Assembly (NCBI GenBank): GCA_034401795.1
Contig: CM067367.1
Coordinates: 28,349,916 to 28,413,915, forward strand
Length of the DNA: 64,000 nucleotides
Direction of reading: 5' to 3'
Origin: Chaetoderma sp. LZ-2023a
Taxonomy: Eukaryota > Mollusca > Caudofoveata > Chaetodermatida > Chaetodermatidae
Shown: piece after piece, positions 41,943 to 53,005 of the stretch
How the letters are laid out: each line of letters begins with the position of its first letter
How positions within the stretch are numbered: the stretch's first letter is position 1
Position numbers and translations under genes: made by a program
The notes under the pieces: model-generated
Told to the model about the DNA's origin: nothing
The model's database searches: none
The model's input: only the letters and a program-made list of their open reading frames with translations

Positions 41943-43377
41943 ATTCGGTCTTGGCTTCGTCCATGAAGAGATTCACATTCCCTAGTTGTCTTGCTCCTAT
42001 ACGGTGATGGCCATCCTCTACTCATAAGTGAACCCCAAATCGTCTACCTACTATCTATAGTGGGTGTCCCAGTGTAGATACTACTGGTTTTGTTCGTGTG
42101 ATATCGCACAGATGAGAGGCATGCGTCAAGGTATCGTATAAACAGCACCATGAGCGAGGATATCACCTTGTGGAGAAGGAATGGAGGGCTCGAATGCTGC
42201 AGTCTTCAAGTTTTACTCGCATATTTAACTTTGTATTTGCCAATAGCCGTCTGACTAGTCGCAGCTCATAATTTTTACACCCCGCTTGATATAGTACGTC
42301 CAGGATCTTTGATTGCTTGACGGTGTCAAAGTCCTCTGACATATCCATGCCCACCCACCTTGTGAATGCTCCAGTGCCTGGGCATTATTTCTGGCACGAG
42401 GATTCACTTTGCCCATACAATGTATATGCAGATACGTCCTCGTTTAAAGATGCTCTGCTAGGCTCCAGTGAATTTGTCAATCTATTTTCTGATGCAGCGC
42501 AGTGTCACGTTGTATAAGATTCTCCGGATGCTGATCAGGAGCACTATAGGCCATAGGTTTGCTGGTGGTCCGGGATGCTTCTTGTGATTGGACAGCGCGA
42601 TAAGGAGACCTTGGCCTGCATCGTCGATGGGGAGGTGTTGCATGAAGGCAGAATTTACAATGTATCTGTTTGTTTTGGAGATACTATCACCTGCTTAATT
42701 CAAGAGTGCATTGCTTATACTGACAGGGCAAGATGAACGTCCATTTCTCAGGTCTGGTTCTGTGAACTGGTTCTTAACACATTCTTTGATCGCATCTTCT
42801 TTTCCCTTGTCGGTCCCAATGAATTTGCCTTCAGTGTTGTGTTTGGAAAGCAATGATGGTAGACCAGCAACTCTCAGAGTACGGACCATCTTAAACATTT
42901 TGCGACAATCATCTGTGGCAGTGATGTCATCTGCCAAAGAGGCTGCTTGTAGTGTGAGGAGTTCTTTTGGTAGTTCACTGATTTGCCGAAGTATGGCATT
43001 GCGTTCTCAGTGTAGCTTTGCGTGGTTTTTTCACTGACCACTTTGATAGATGATGAGACGTATTGACTTTTGTTGTTTGGACCGATTTACAATGAATGGG
43101 TCTACTGTGTAGCGGCTAGCTCTCCTCTTACATTGGTCATTGATGTTTCAATGCATTTGAGTAGTCTGGATAAAGCCTCATTTGGATTTGTGTTCATGTC
43201 AATGCTTGCTATCTATTCCTCGATGTTCCTCGATGGTCCTCATGTAAAGTAGTTGGTTGATGGTGTCATTGGCGAGCCTCTCTATATCAAAGACCCCATT
43301 GTTCCTCTCTAGTCTAAGAGTACAACATATTGTTTTCAATTCAACTAGTGTAATCTGCTGGTTATTTTGGGCTGATT

Positions 43378-44659
43378 CAGTAGCGGATTATAATAGGGGC
43401 AGCGGGTACATTTGCCCCCGACCCCACAGCCAGCCACCAATTTTTTTATCAAATTTTTCTAATGACTAATGTGTTTCATGCAGTTTCTCTTTTTGCAAAC
43501 GAGAATAGCTGTCTGGACATGATGCTTATAGATCTATTTTCGTTTGTAAAATAGGTTAGTGCATGTTCACAATCGTATCACCATAGATACTCCGTTTTCA
43601 TTTGACTGCTTGATTATCTCCAAGAATGTTCTAAATTACAGGTAAAATAAAACTCCACTCAAAAGGCTGGAAATCGCATCTCAGCAGTTTTAAATGCACA
43701 AAATTTCTCCCAACCTCACCCAAACCTCTTTTTGGGATGGGGAAACCCCCTCCCAGAATATATCCCAAGGGCCACCCCTTCAATAATTTCTGGATCCGCC
43801 TCAGAAGATGAACCCTGTAATGGAATGGAAATTCCATTACAGACTTACAATGCTCATCTTAGTGTCTATTATATATTGTTTCAGAATTATTCATTATTAG
43901 TGGGATCCTTTTTTGTTTGAGTTTTCTGATGATGAGTGATGACAAACTGTAGTGGCGAGTGGTCATTCACCGTCCCTAAAGCCAACGTGAGAAACCAGTC
44001 ATTTTAAGTTATTCCTTGTATGGAGTGTGTACGATATAGCATTATGACAGTATGACCATATAACCATATGTTCCTCCCTGTAGTAGGGCGAGGGTGTGTC
44101 TCTGTGTGTGGTTGGGGCTGGGGGGGGGGGGGGGGTGTGGTGGTGATCTTATTGTTTTATTTGTCCATTATATATTCTTTCAGTATTATTGTTATTAAAG
44201 AGTGTTCTTTTTTGTGTTTTGAGACTTCTGATGTTTTCGGAGTCAGATGGTTGGTTCATGATTGTATTACAGTTCAATATTATTTTTTTATCTTCCAGAT
44301 GCTGTCAGATGGCACCGCCAGCACTTCCAGAGGTAAATATGGCCCTTCAGTTGGCTGTTAAATTATTCTATTTTAGCCAATTAATTAAATTTTTTGGTTC
44401 ATTCAGTTTTTTTCACCAAGTCCTGTTTTCACAACTGAACGGGTCAAAAAATTGAGTAAACAAAAAAAAAAGAAATTAAATGGCCAAAAAAGAATATTTT
44501 AACAGCCAACTGATGGTATATATTTACCTCTGGAAATGCAGGAGATGTCATCTGCCAGTATCCGCGGGAGGACACTAGGACCCCCTTTTGGTTTGCCTTT
44601 CGACCCAACTCCACACATAATCTTTGCCCCCGGCCCTGGCAAGGCTTAATCCGGCACTG
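43378..44659. mobile_element. hAT-like non-autonomous element with 8-bp target duplication
   Basis: GGCTGATT at 43370-43377 is repeated at 44660-44667. The terminal repeats are CAGTAGCGGATTA and, at the other end in complement, CAGTGCCGGATTA. 8-bp duplications plus CAGNGNCGGAT-type ends are hAT hallmarks. Inside are an inverted pair (CCAGAGGTAAATAT near 44330; complement near 44535), a G run at 44120 and another GGATCC-type end at about 43795, so it may itself be composite. No transposase frame. Confidence 0.8.
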
Positions 44660-45104
44660 GGCTGATTGAAGTTGACTTTGTCACGTGTGTTAGTATATTG
44701 CTTACGTAGCAGGTGCTTGATCTGAAGGCTGGTGACCACTGGCTTGTGGTCAGAGTCGACGTTTATCCCTCCAAATAATTTCCTGATATAGTGGCATTAC
44801 GCTGATTTTAAGCATCACACAATCAACTTTGGTTGAACCCAGCTGTTCTGGTATTTAAGCCGGCATCTTCCCCATGGTCTGTGGTGTGTCCTGTCCATGT
44901 TGTTCGGTGACGCCACGCGTGTTTTGAAGACAATGCTTGTGGCAAAGAGGCCGTGACCACTGATGAGTCAGACCAGATCATCTTCGTAGCTGTTAGGTTT
45001 GCCCATAGCATATGACGGCCCCTCCCCCTTCCCCAGTGCACATATTGAGTCATGCGCCCGCGTCTGCTTTGTTGAGTTGCCCTAGCTTAGAGTTAACAAA
45101 CAAT

Positions 45105-45578
45105 GGACCTTTCCCGTTTTAGCTATGCCCGCCCATCTCTAGGTAGGCCCCACACACACCTCCCCAGCAGGCACATGACGTTGTTTCAACATTGAATCCA
45201 CGTTGAAATCACGTCATGACGTAATTTCAACGTGGATTCAACGTTGAAACAACGTCATGTGCCTGCTGGTGAGGTCGTGTTAGGATAAATAGATTCCTGA
45301 TCTCCATGATTATCAATTTCCAGAAAGCTATACAGGTAAGCCGTTAAATATTTTGAAACTAATTTGACCGCTCAGTCAAATTAGTCTCAAAATATCCAGC
45401 ATGATGTTTATTAAATGGTAAAATCTTACAATTCGTACATGTCGGACTATTAAGCGTTAAAGGCAGACTAAATCGAACCGTTCATGCTATAATTAATTAT
45501 GATGTCATCCTACATGTCACTTAGTCGATTATGACGCCATATGCCATCAGATGATGGGTGGATAAACTGGAAACGTCC
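45105..45578 (+). mobile_element. MITE M1, copy N, carrying a nested palindrome
   Basis: Full ends (GGACCTTTCCCGTTTTAGC / AAACTGGAAACGTCC) flanked by AT on each side. The core is short (AACTAATTTGACCGCTCAGT). Its left half is split by the 106-bp palindrome at 45164-45269. It lies between the two head-to-head LINE copies. Confidence 0.88.
45164..45269. mobile_element. 106-bp near-perfect palindrome nested in MITE
   Basis: Arms CCAGCAGGCACATGACGTTG and CAACGTCATGTGCCTGCTGG pair over about 50 bp with three or so mismatches; the centre is ACGTCATGACGT. The flanks ACCTC and GAGGT extend the symmetry. It has no copy elsewhere in the window. Confidence 0.85.
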
Positions 45579-45841
45579 ATTGTCATATGGCTAGAATCTT
45601 TTAATAAGTTAAAGCAGAGATCTGTTTCTGCCTAAATGGTTGCGTGTGTTCTCGATCGTATTTTGTGTAGCCAATATATTTAAATCGGTATGTTATTGAT
45701 TGATTTACCTGTTTTTCTAGTTAATTTTAAATAGCTAGCTTATATAGTAATCATAGCATCTACACTCAAATTAGTCCGCGTCTGCTCTGACCCTGAAACG
45801 GTCTATGTCTGATATGTCGATATATTTCGACGGGCTGGGAT

Positions 45842-48062
45842 TTGCATTCGACAATATATCCAGTGTATATAAATTTATCCATGGCCAATTCTGACCATAA
45901 GCCAGTCATTATACGCCTTCAGATGACCGATTTCTATGCAATATATAAACGCAATGACAGGCAAGAGGGTAGAGTCACCTACAACCTACCCAAGCTCATC
46001 AGCGACACTAACACTCACATGTCATACAAAAAGTCCCTCGGGGAGCAGATAGCTAACGTCGATGTCAGCTCCGATCCAAACGAAGCCCTAACCAAAATAC
46101 TGAAATCTATGGAATCATCAGCTACCAGCACCATAGGTGTTCTTACAAACAACCGAACTAGTTATGCTGACGACCTTCTAGTAGTAAAACTGTCAGCAGA
46201 GCAGAAAGCGTTACTGCTGCACATCTATCAAAGTGGCCAAAGTGAAGACCGCACCAAACTACGCCGGCAGCGCAATAACGTTCTGCGGCACAATAGCGAA
46301 TGCTTAAAAGATCTTGCTAATCAACAAGTCGATTCCATAGCAGATGAAATCACTGCCATGGATGACTGTCACAAAATGTTTGGGGACGCCAGAACCCTGA
46401 GAGTTACTGACAACACACCACCACTTACTGTACACAACTCTGAAGGACATTTTATCGGAACTGACCTGGGAAAAGCCAAGGCGATCCAAGAATGGTTCAA
46501 GGAACAGTTCACTGACCACGATGATGAGCCCTTGCACCCGTTCTCAGGAGACCCCAGGGCATTACTAACACCATTTAGCACAGCAGAAGTTGAGAAGGCA
46601 CTTCAAGCCCTGAAAAATGGACGTGCATCTGGACCTGATGAGCAATAAAATATTCAAATATGCAAGTGACATTATCACAAAACTGATCACGCACCTAATC
46701 AAATCAGCTTTTATGCACCACCTTCCCATCGACGCTGTAGGCGAAGGCACCCTTATCGTACTACTCACGTCGAAGAAGCCACCTGGCCCCCAGCCAATCT
46801 GCGGCCCGTTGTGCTCCTCAACAGCATACGGAAAATCCAATCCAATGTAACTCTATGCTGCATCCGAGACAAGATCGATTACTTCACCAGATCATGGCAA
46901 ATTGGCTTCAAACGTGGACGCAGCTGCGCAGACGTTGTATGGAGTAAACGCATGCTTGTGTCAGTAGTCATGTCCAAAAACTGGGATTTCCACAAAATGG
47001 ACATTGACATGTCACAAGCCTTCGACACAATTAAACGCTTAAAGATCCTAGATGTACCACGCCAGGCCAGTTGCAATGAAGATGAGCTAGTGAGACTACT
47101 GCTTACAGACAGTAAGCTGAGAGTACGAGTCAAGTCAGTGAAGTCTATAGAGTTTGAGACATCAATCAGCTCCCCATGGGCAGATGGTCTGTCTCCGGTG
47201 TTTTTCACCTGTTACCCTGCTGCTGCATTGAAATTCGGGCGGGAAAGTTCCACAAGACCAAACCCCCGAGTGTCGATGCTGTGTATGCCACTAAATATGG
47301 AATATGCTGACGATGTCGACTTCATAGACAAGGAAAAGAAACCCCTTGACGAACTTGACTAGCTGCAAGCAAACTAAAAATTGAGAATCTCTTTATGAAT
47401 GAATCCAAAACAGAGTTCACCCACATATACCTATCTACAAAGCATCAAACTAAAGAAACATCAAATCCTGGGCTCACTGCTTTGCGGTACTGCTGACATT
47501 GCTGCACTCTGCGTCATGGGGAACATAGCTTTCCAGTCCTTTTGGAAACTTTGGATTAGTAGGTCAAAGATGTCCTTGATAAAAAAGACTACGTTTATAC
47601 AATGCAGCCTGCGTATCCTTGATGTTGTATAACTGTAACAGCTGGGCAGCTCCAAAGGCATCTCTAGACACGCCCGATGCCTGTCCCCGAAAATACCTAC
47701 GCACCATCACTGGACACTGATGGCCAGACAGCATAGTTTCGAACGATGCGCTATACAAGATGTGGAATACGTCGCCGCTGTCTGTAAAAGTCGCCCAGCA
47801 AAGATGGTCCATGTTTGGCCATGTGCTAAGAATGTCAAAAGCGACACCAGCCCAGAGAGCCTTGGAATTCACCCTACTGGTAGCCAGTAAATACAAAGAC
47901 CGGAGAGGACGTCATTGCATAAATCTGCGAAGTGTGCTACGAGGTGACCTCAAGAAAGCAGACTCGGTACATTCAAGTCAAGAATCGGCCTGAGGAAGCT
48001 AAGGATTTTGGCTGAGGACAAGACACAGTGGGCAAATGCGAAGAAAGACTGGTTGCAGCTGT
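45842..48062 (+). pseudogene. LINE family L-A, plus copy (5' truncated, frameshifted)
   Basis: Starts within the endonuclease end (MANSDHKPVIIRLQ, 45881). Then come a spacer (DEITAMDDCHKMFGDARTLR, about 46340), RT motifs VEKALQALKNGRASGPDE (46587), SAFMHHLPID (46706), PWQ/GFKRGRS-type block (46905), DMSQAFDTIKRLKILDV (47005), SPWADGLSPVFF (47170, degenerate QGD box) and MEYADDVDFID (47298, the YADD catalytic motif), followed by LFMNESKTEF and a C-terminal block to about 48062. At least five frameshifts or stops. It lies in intron 2 of the candidate secreted-protein gene. Confidence 0.88.
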
Positions 48063-48474
48063 AGGATGTAATCATACATGCATATACAATAAGAAATTAC
48101 AACCATGCGGAATAAAGATATGTTCCAATACTGTAAATCTTTAATCATCCTGTATTTAATTAAGTTTGCTAAATGCCGATTGATAACTCGATGATCATAA
48201 TTTACATATTTAGTTCAATGAAATCTGTTTTTGGCTAAGCATCCTAGCACTGGCGTGACGTCACGGACTTGCCGCAGCGCAACATTCGTATTTCACGAGA
48301 TCTCCAATACGAGATCGAGAAAAGAATCTAATCGCATGTGTAATAACCGGCCATTAGCGTAGTAATTTTCGCCAAAAGGAGACAATACATACCAGACAAT
48401 ACACTATACATACCCGACGATATAAAGCCCATAGTCTTCTGTATGAAGAATAGTTAGCATCAAAATAGTCCCTC
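48063..48474. other. No recognisable feature
   Basis: One isolated TGACGTCA (48256) in GTGACGTCACGG; otherwise AT-rich, nothing supported. Confidence 0.4.
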
Positions 48475-48735
48475 CTAAATCGTCGTAAAATTCAAATCGG
48501 TCGCACACAAAATGAGGACGAGAATTTGCTGGCATTGCATAGATGCTGATATCACATGAACTACTGGGCGAACCAAGCTGATTTTAATGTCTGTGTCAAG
48601 CTGGTGATGCAGAATGTTAAGAAAGAATTCAAAATCAACACGATCCACAGTGGTGCGTTTATAGTCCACTATGGTGGTAGACTGGGTCTGGACATGTCTA
48701 GCCCCCGAAGTTGAGTCTATGTAACAGGCTAGTCG
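48475..48735 (-). CDS. Unrecognised ORF, minus strand
   Basis: About 85 codons open without an ATG start: CYIDSTSGARHVQTQSTTIV continuing VDYKRTTVDRVDFEFFLNIL. The composition looks protein-like, and it could be a decayed transposon domain or an exon of a minus-strand gene. No domain recognised. Confidence 0.2.
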   Translation of the reverse strand, partial: RLACYIDSTSGARHVQTQSTTIVDYKRTTVDRVDFEFFLNILHHQLDTDIKISLVRPVVHVISASMQCQQILVLILCATDLNFTTI

Positions 48736-49164
48736 TTATGATGACGTGGAAAAATGGCCGGTCATTACGTTAGAGGCGTATTTCTGCCACGAGGCCACGG
48801 CTCTCTGTTTAGATTGGCAGCTCAAGGGGCGGATCTTTCTGATTAGTTGAAAATTGCAGAATGACAATCTCCATAGAACTCAGTATTATTCCGAAATCTC
48901 ACATTTAAAAATCGAATATCTTCGCCGACGACGTGGTAGGCCTACCGATCGGAATATACCATGTACCGTTCTGGTGCGGGGTATTCTATCGCCAGAAAAA
49001 GTAGACTTGTTTCCTTGTGTTAAATACAAAACACATATACAGATACGCATTTAAATTTTTTTAACTAATTTGACTGGGAGATGTTGCTGCTACCTGTTAA
49101 ATTAATTTTAAAATATTCAACAAACCATTCCTTACATGAAAAACAACACGTCTCGTCTGGTGTG

Positions 49165-49365
49165 TAAGAGTAACGCTTTCACAAGGAAACCGGCTCAAAT
49201 TGGCCCATGCAGTGGTGGTCTTATGGAATGTCCATTTGCAGGCCAAGCGAAGACACATGTCTGAAAATGTTACCACTGGATTGATTGGCCCGGTAACCGA
49301 GTCAGTCATTCCAGTGGTACATTTTCCAAAAATATTTTTACTTTTTGACCAAATTTATACGTTAA
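49165..49365. mobile_element. M3 palindromic MITE, copy in intron 2
   Basis: CAGTGGTGGTCTTATGGAAT, CCATTTGCAGGCCAAGCGAA and the central palindrome GGCCCGGTAACCGAGTC (49285-49301). It ends about 70 bp before coding exon 3. Confidence 0.7.
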
Positions 49366-49434
49366 AGGATTACAGGTTAAATATTATCTTGTTGGCTATT
49401 GTCTTACATGTATGTAAATTTCTTTTTTTGGCAG

Positions 49435-49631
49435 AGGGACCGGCATCGCTGTCAAATATTCAATGGGAGGATGTGAATGAGTGTATGGATAACGTTAATT
49501 ACCTAACAACGATACGTGGTATTGAGAACATCCGTGAGGCTACTGAGCTTTTCAGGGAACACGATGACCAGAATCAGGAAGTATATGACGAGTGGAGGGA
49601 GTGCCAAGAGGAACACTTTAATTTGGGGTAG
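49435..49631 (+). CDS. Secreted-protein gene, terminal coding exon 3
   Basis: The acceptor TTTCTTTTTTTGGCAG is strong. Entering in phase 1 (G+AG) it reads EGPASLSNIQWEDVNECMDN ... and ends ECQEEHFNLG then TAG. The completed protein has 118 residues, only two Cys (C70 and C110, both in this exon, likely one disulfide), and a highly acidic C-terminal half (about residues 84-114) that may be helical. The last residue is Gly, a potential but unproven amidation donor. Intron 2 would be 9688 bp; unseen middle exons of phase 1-1 cannot be excluded. The 3' UTR runs into an M1 MITE about 110 bp later. Function unknown. Confidence 0.6.
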
Positions 49632-49744
49632 ATTTGGTGAACTACACGAGGTGGTGATTCTTCCGAGTGTCTATGAGGAGGTCTCTTCCAAGGTCACGTG
49701 AATAGGTGTCAAGGGTGTTTTTCTCCAGAACTTTTGTATACTGG

Positions 49745-50154
49745 AGCTTTCTAGTTTTTTCTAAGCCCCGCCCACCTCTAGCTAAGCTACACCCACACCT
49801 CACTCGTATTGGTATCGATCGATCTCTGAATTCCCTGACTATAGATTACCAGAAAACTATACAGATAACCTGTTAAATATTTTGAAACTAATTTGACTGG
49901 GTGCTGTTACTACCTATGGTAGCAACAGCGCCCAGTCAAATTAGTTTCAAAATATCCAACATAATATTTATTAAATAGTAAAGACATACAATTCGTACAA
50001 CAAAGCATAGTCCGTTTTCAATTATGCATTCGTGACGTACTTATCTACTTCATTCATGACACCATAATGACGTCATTGATTATGATTTCATTCTACATGT
50101 CACGTAGTTGATTATGACGACATATGACGGATGGATAATGTGGAAGTGTCTATT
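49745..50154 (+). mobile_element. MITE M1, copy O
   Basis: AGTTTTTTCTAAGCCCCGCC through the hairpin core (49871-49964, loop CTACCTATGGTAG) to ATGGATAATGTGGAAGTGTC. Its AATATTTATTAAATAG stretch might supply a polyadenylation signal to the upstream exon. Confidence 0.85.
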
Positions 50155-50427
50155 AGAAATTCTGAGACCGAATCCCGTGTATTCTACGCGATCGGAAACT
50201 ACCTTAAACATTTTTTTTTAGAAATTAGTCTTATATAGACGTTCCGAAAGATATACCCCAGGATTTATGCGCCTGCGTTGAACTGTCCCGAACCCAAAGC
50301 CACGCACACCTCAGGACCAAATCCAGTGACAGACAATCCAACATGTATGATTATACATGCATGATTATACATTTATATGTCATACATGCGCATCATACAC
50401 GATCAAACAGCATCGGACATTGTATAT

Positions 50428-50940
50428 GTATCACAATTATCTGCTTTGTAATATCGCGTAAATGTTGAACAGTGATCGCCGCCATTTTATCTCCTCAAGA
50501 TAGTGTGTGATGTCATGTAAGTGTCAATGCATTACAGTATTTGTTATATAATACTCATCTTGTTGAATATTTTGGAACTAATTTGACTGGAAGTTGTTGC
50601 TGCCTAAGGCAGCAACAACTTCCAGTCAAATTAGTTCCAAAATATTCAACAACTTCCCTCTATGGTGGCTTTTACTATATATGGCAACTCTATGACTGAG
50701 CGTATATACCGAGGCAGACACATTAGAATTTTTCCGATTGGTTGAGGAGTAAATTATGGCAGCCATCATAGGGTGTAGAAATGTATCAACATTTAGCTGC
50801 TAAAGCCTGCATATCTCTCTTTAGCTGCATGATAAAAAGCTTTAAATTACCTGTATAGTTTATGAGTGGCATATTAGATCACCCGAATAGCTATCAAGAG
50901 ATGAGATTAGTTATCCTTTAATAAAGTTTTGACGATTTTT
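50428..50940 (+). mobile_element. MITE M2, copy 3, with a perfect core hairpin
   Basis: TATCGCGTAAATGTTGAACA as in copy 2. The core hairpin 50561-50652 is perfectly self-complementary with 46-bp arms meeting at CCTAAGG. The right end is GATGAGATTAGTTATCC. Confidence 0.8.
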
Positions 50941-50985
50941 CATATTTTGTTTTTTCTTGTTCAAAGGGGTAGGTTACTGATAAGG

Positions 50986-51182
50986 ATCCTTGACGTCATA
51001 ATAAACTACGTGACGTGTAGGATGACGTCATACCCATTACGTCATGAATGACTCGATTTAATCTGTCTTAAACGCTTAATAGTCCGACACGTTGTACGAA
51101 TTTTGTTTTTACTATATAATAAACATGCTGTTGAATATTTTGAAACTAATTTTACTGGGCGCTGTTGCTGCCATAGGATGCA
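50986..51182 (-). mobile_element. MITE M1, copy P (half)
   Basis: TGACGTCATAATAAACTACG, GATGACGTCATACCCATTAC, then the left core arm up to GCTGTTGCTGCCATAGG, where it stops. Confidence 0.8.
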
Positions 51183-51725
51183 AATGGTATGCTTGGCTGC
51201 CCTCAAATTAGACACATACTTGCACAGCAAACCTCCCACCTTGCATTCATTTAACCTTATTAGGGCGAGATACATATATGTCAAGAAATGATGTATCTAC
51301 TTCTAATGCTGAAATGTTGAATATTTAGTAAAATACAATAAATGTTGAAACTTATATCTTTTTGTTTTTGTATTTTCTTGTGGTTTTTTGGGGTATGGCG
51401 CGGGCAGATGGAGAATGTCAGACTTTGCTTTGACGCTATATGCATCCAGTTACATTATCAACCATATTTCGTAAACCAGGAGGTGTTTTGATAAACTTAC
51501 AGGTCCTTAATATTTACTCACCGTTTAGATTATGAAAAGAACTTAACAGCTCCATAGGAGAGAATGCTATGAAAAAGTGATGGGGCAATCTTGTGCAATT
51601 ACCTCCCCCACCCACCCACCACCCACCCCCACCCCACCCCTCTTGTGTCGACTTAACCCTTTAATGGTCAAACTGTAAAAAAACCCACCAAATTTTTAAT
51701 CACCATTTAGATCGTCATAAAAAGG
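51183..51725. other. No gene; C-rich tract
   Basis: CCCACC repeats at 51602-51645, then CTTAACCCTTTAATGGTCAAAC (51652), a solitary M3 left end. Otherwise unrecognised. Confidence 0.45.
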
Positions 51726-52119
51726 AATGGACCTTTCCATTTTAGCTATGCCCCGCCCATCACTAGCTTAGCTCCACCCACACCTCGCCGTGTTGGGATT
51801 GATCGATCCCCAAGTGCCCTAGCTATCAATTTCCTGAAAACTATACAGGGAAGCTGTTGAATATTTTGAAACTAATTTTACTGGGTTCTGTTGCTGCAAC
51901 AGCGCCCAGTCAAATTAGTTTCAAAATATTCAACAGAATATTTATTAAATAGTAAAAGCAAACAATTTGTACAACGCATAGACCGTCTTCAAATAAGCGT
52001 TCGTGACGTAGGCCTACTTATCGACGTCATTCATGACGTCATTCATTATGATGTCATTGTACACATCACGCAGTTCATTATGACGTCATTTGATGGGTGG
52101 GTACTCTGGAAAGGTGAAT
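51726..52119 (+). mobile_element. MITE M1, copy Q (young subfamily with T)
   Basis: Full length. Shares diagnostic variants with copy T (GCCCTAGCTATCAATTTCCT, ACTATACAGGGAAGCTG, AGCAAACAATTTGTAC). The core loop is shortened to GTTGCTGCAACAG. Confidence 0.92.
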
Positions 52120-52229
52120 TCACAGTTCCATAGGAGAGCATAATATTATATAAAGATTGGCCAATTGTGTGGAAATAAAGCACGTGATTTTGTCAAATCT
52201 AATAATATAACCAGATGCGTTGCATGCAG

Positions 52230-52560
52230 AATGGACCTTTCCAGTTTATCCATCCATCATATGATGTCATAATCAACTACACAACGTGTAGAATGACGTC
52301 ATAATCAATGGCGTCATTATGACGTCAGGAATGACGTAGATAAGTTGGTCAAGAACGTATAATTTTTAACGGACTAAGCGTTGTTATACGAATTGTATGT
52401 TATTACTATTTAATAAACCATAAGCAGCAACAGCACCCAGTCTAATTAGTTTCAAAATATTCAACAACTTACCTGTAATGTTTTCTGGAAATTGATGATC
52501 ACAGAGTTCAGAAATTGATAGATCCCAACACGGGCGAGTTGTGGGTGGAGCCTATCTGAA
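52230..52560 (-). mobile_element. MITE M1, copy R
   Basis: GGACCTTTCCAGTTTATCCA end present, several TGACGTCA/GATGTCA sites, right core arm only, distal end lost after GGGTGGAGCC. Confidence 0.85.
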
Positions 52561-52619
52561 TAAGAACTCAGCTGTCAATACCTTTGACACATCGTTTTTA
52601 GGCATCTAGTAGATGTATC

Positions 52620-53005
52620 CTTTTCTAGCCATGTTCCGGTCATTTCTAGCTAAGCCCCGCCCACTTTCTACGCGTTTTGGAACCGATTTAAAGCTTTGAA
52701 ACCTGAATACGCAGAATCTATATTTTAAGGTAACTATACAGATAAGTTATTGAATCTTTTGAAACTAATTTGACTGGGGGCTGTTGCTGCCGGCAGCAAC
52801 AGCTCCCAGGCAAATTAGTTTCAAATATTCAGCAAAAAGCTTATTTCATTGTGACTTCATGACAGACATACAATTCGTCCACTACTAATGGATTTTTGGA
52901 TGTTCATTCCTGAGCTAGATACGTCATTATGTGTGTGACATCATCTAATTATTAACGTAAATGATTATGCCGTCATATACTTGAGCGAGTGACCGGGTCC
53001 TTCAA
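52620..53005 (+). mobile_element. MITE M1b, copy S
   Basis: TTCTAGCTAAGCCCCGCCCA, TTTAAGGTAACTATACAGAT, core hairpin 52749-52842 (GCTGTTGCTGCC directly abutting GGCAGCAACAGC), then divergent GTCATATACTTGAGCGAGTG end. Confidence 0.75.

Larger units (their letters stand above)
41040..45070 (-). pseudogene. LINE family L-A, minus copy, interrupted by hAT-like element and MITE
   Basis: Reading leftwards: endonuclease end (SSKHAWRHRTTWTGH about 44940; VDSDHKPVV about 44755, the SDHxPV motif of apurinic-type endonucleases); ADDITATDDCRKMFKMVRTL (about 42930); RT core with FMQHLPID, PPANLWPIVLLISIRRILYN and DMSEDFDTVKQSKILDV (about 42350); NLFMDEAKTE (about 41960); and the C-terminal region (41560-41048). 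A plus copy at 45.8-48.1 kb aligns throughout. A 1.28-kb insertion (43378-44659) and an M1 MITE (41585-41942) interrupt it. Numerous stops: dead copy inside intron 2. Confidence 0.85.

Noticed and set aside
44297-44332. Apparent 34-nt exon with TCTTCCAG acceptor and GTAAAT donor
   Set aside because: It lies in the hAT-like element, is repeated in inverted orientation at 44.5 kb, and does not keep frame with the neighbouring gene exons.
46304-47208. Minus-strand ORFs overlapping the 45.8-48.1 kb LINE
   Set aside because: They are shadows of the plus-strand LINE frames, which carry the RT motifs.
48475-48735. Possible exon of a conserved host gene on the minus strand
   Set aside because: Protein-like, but without a start, a confident splice site or a recognisable domain; listed only as an unrecognised ORF at low confidence.
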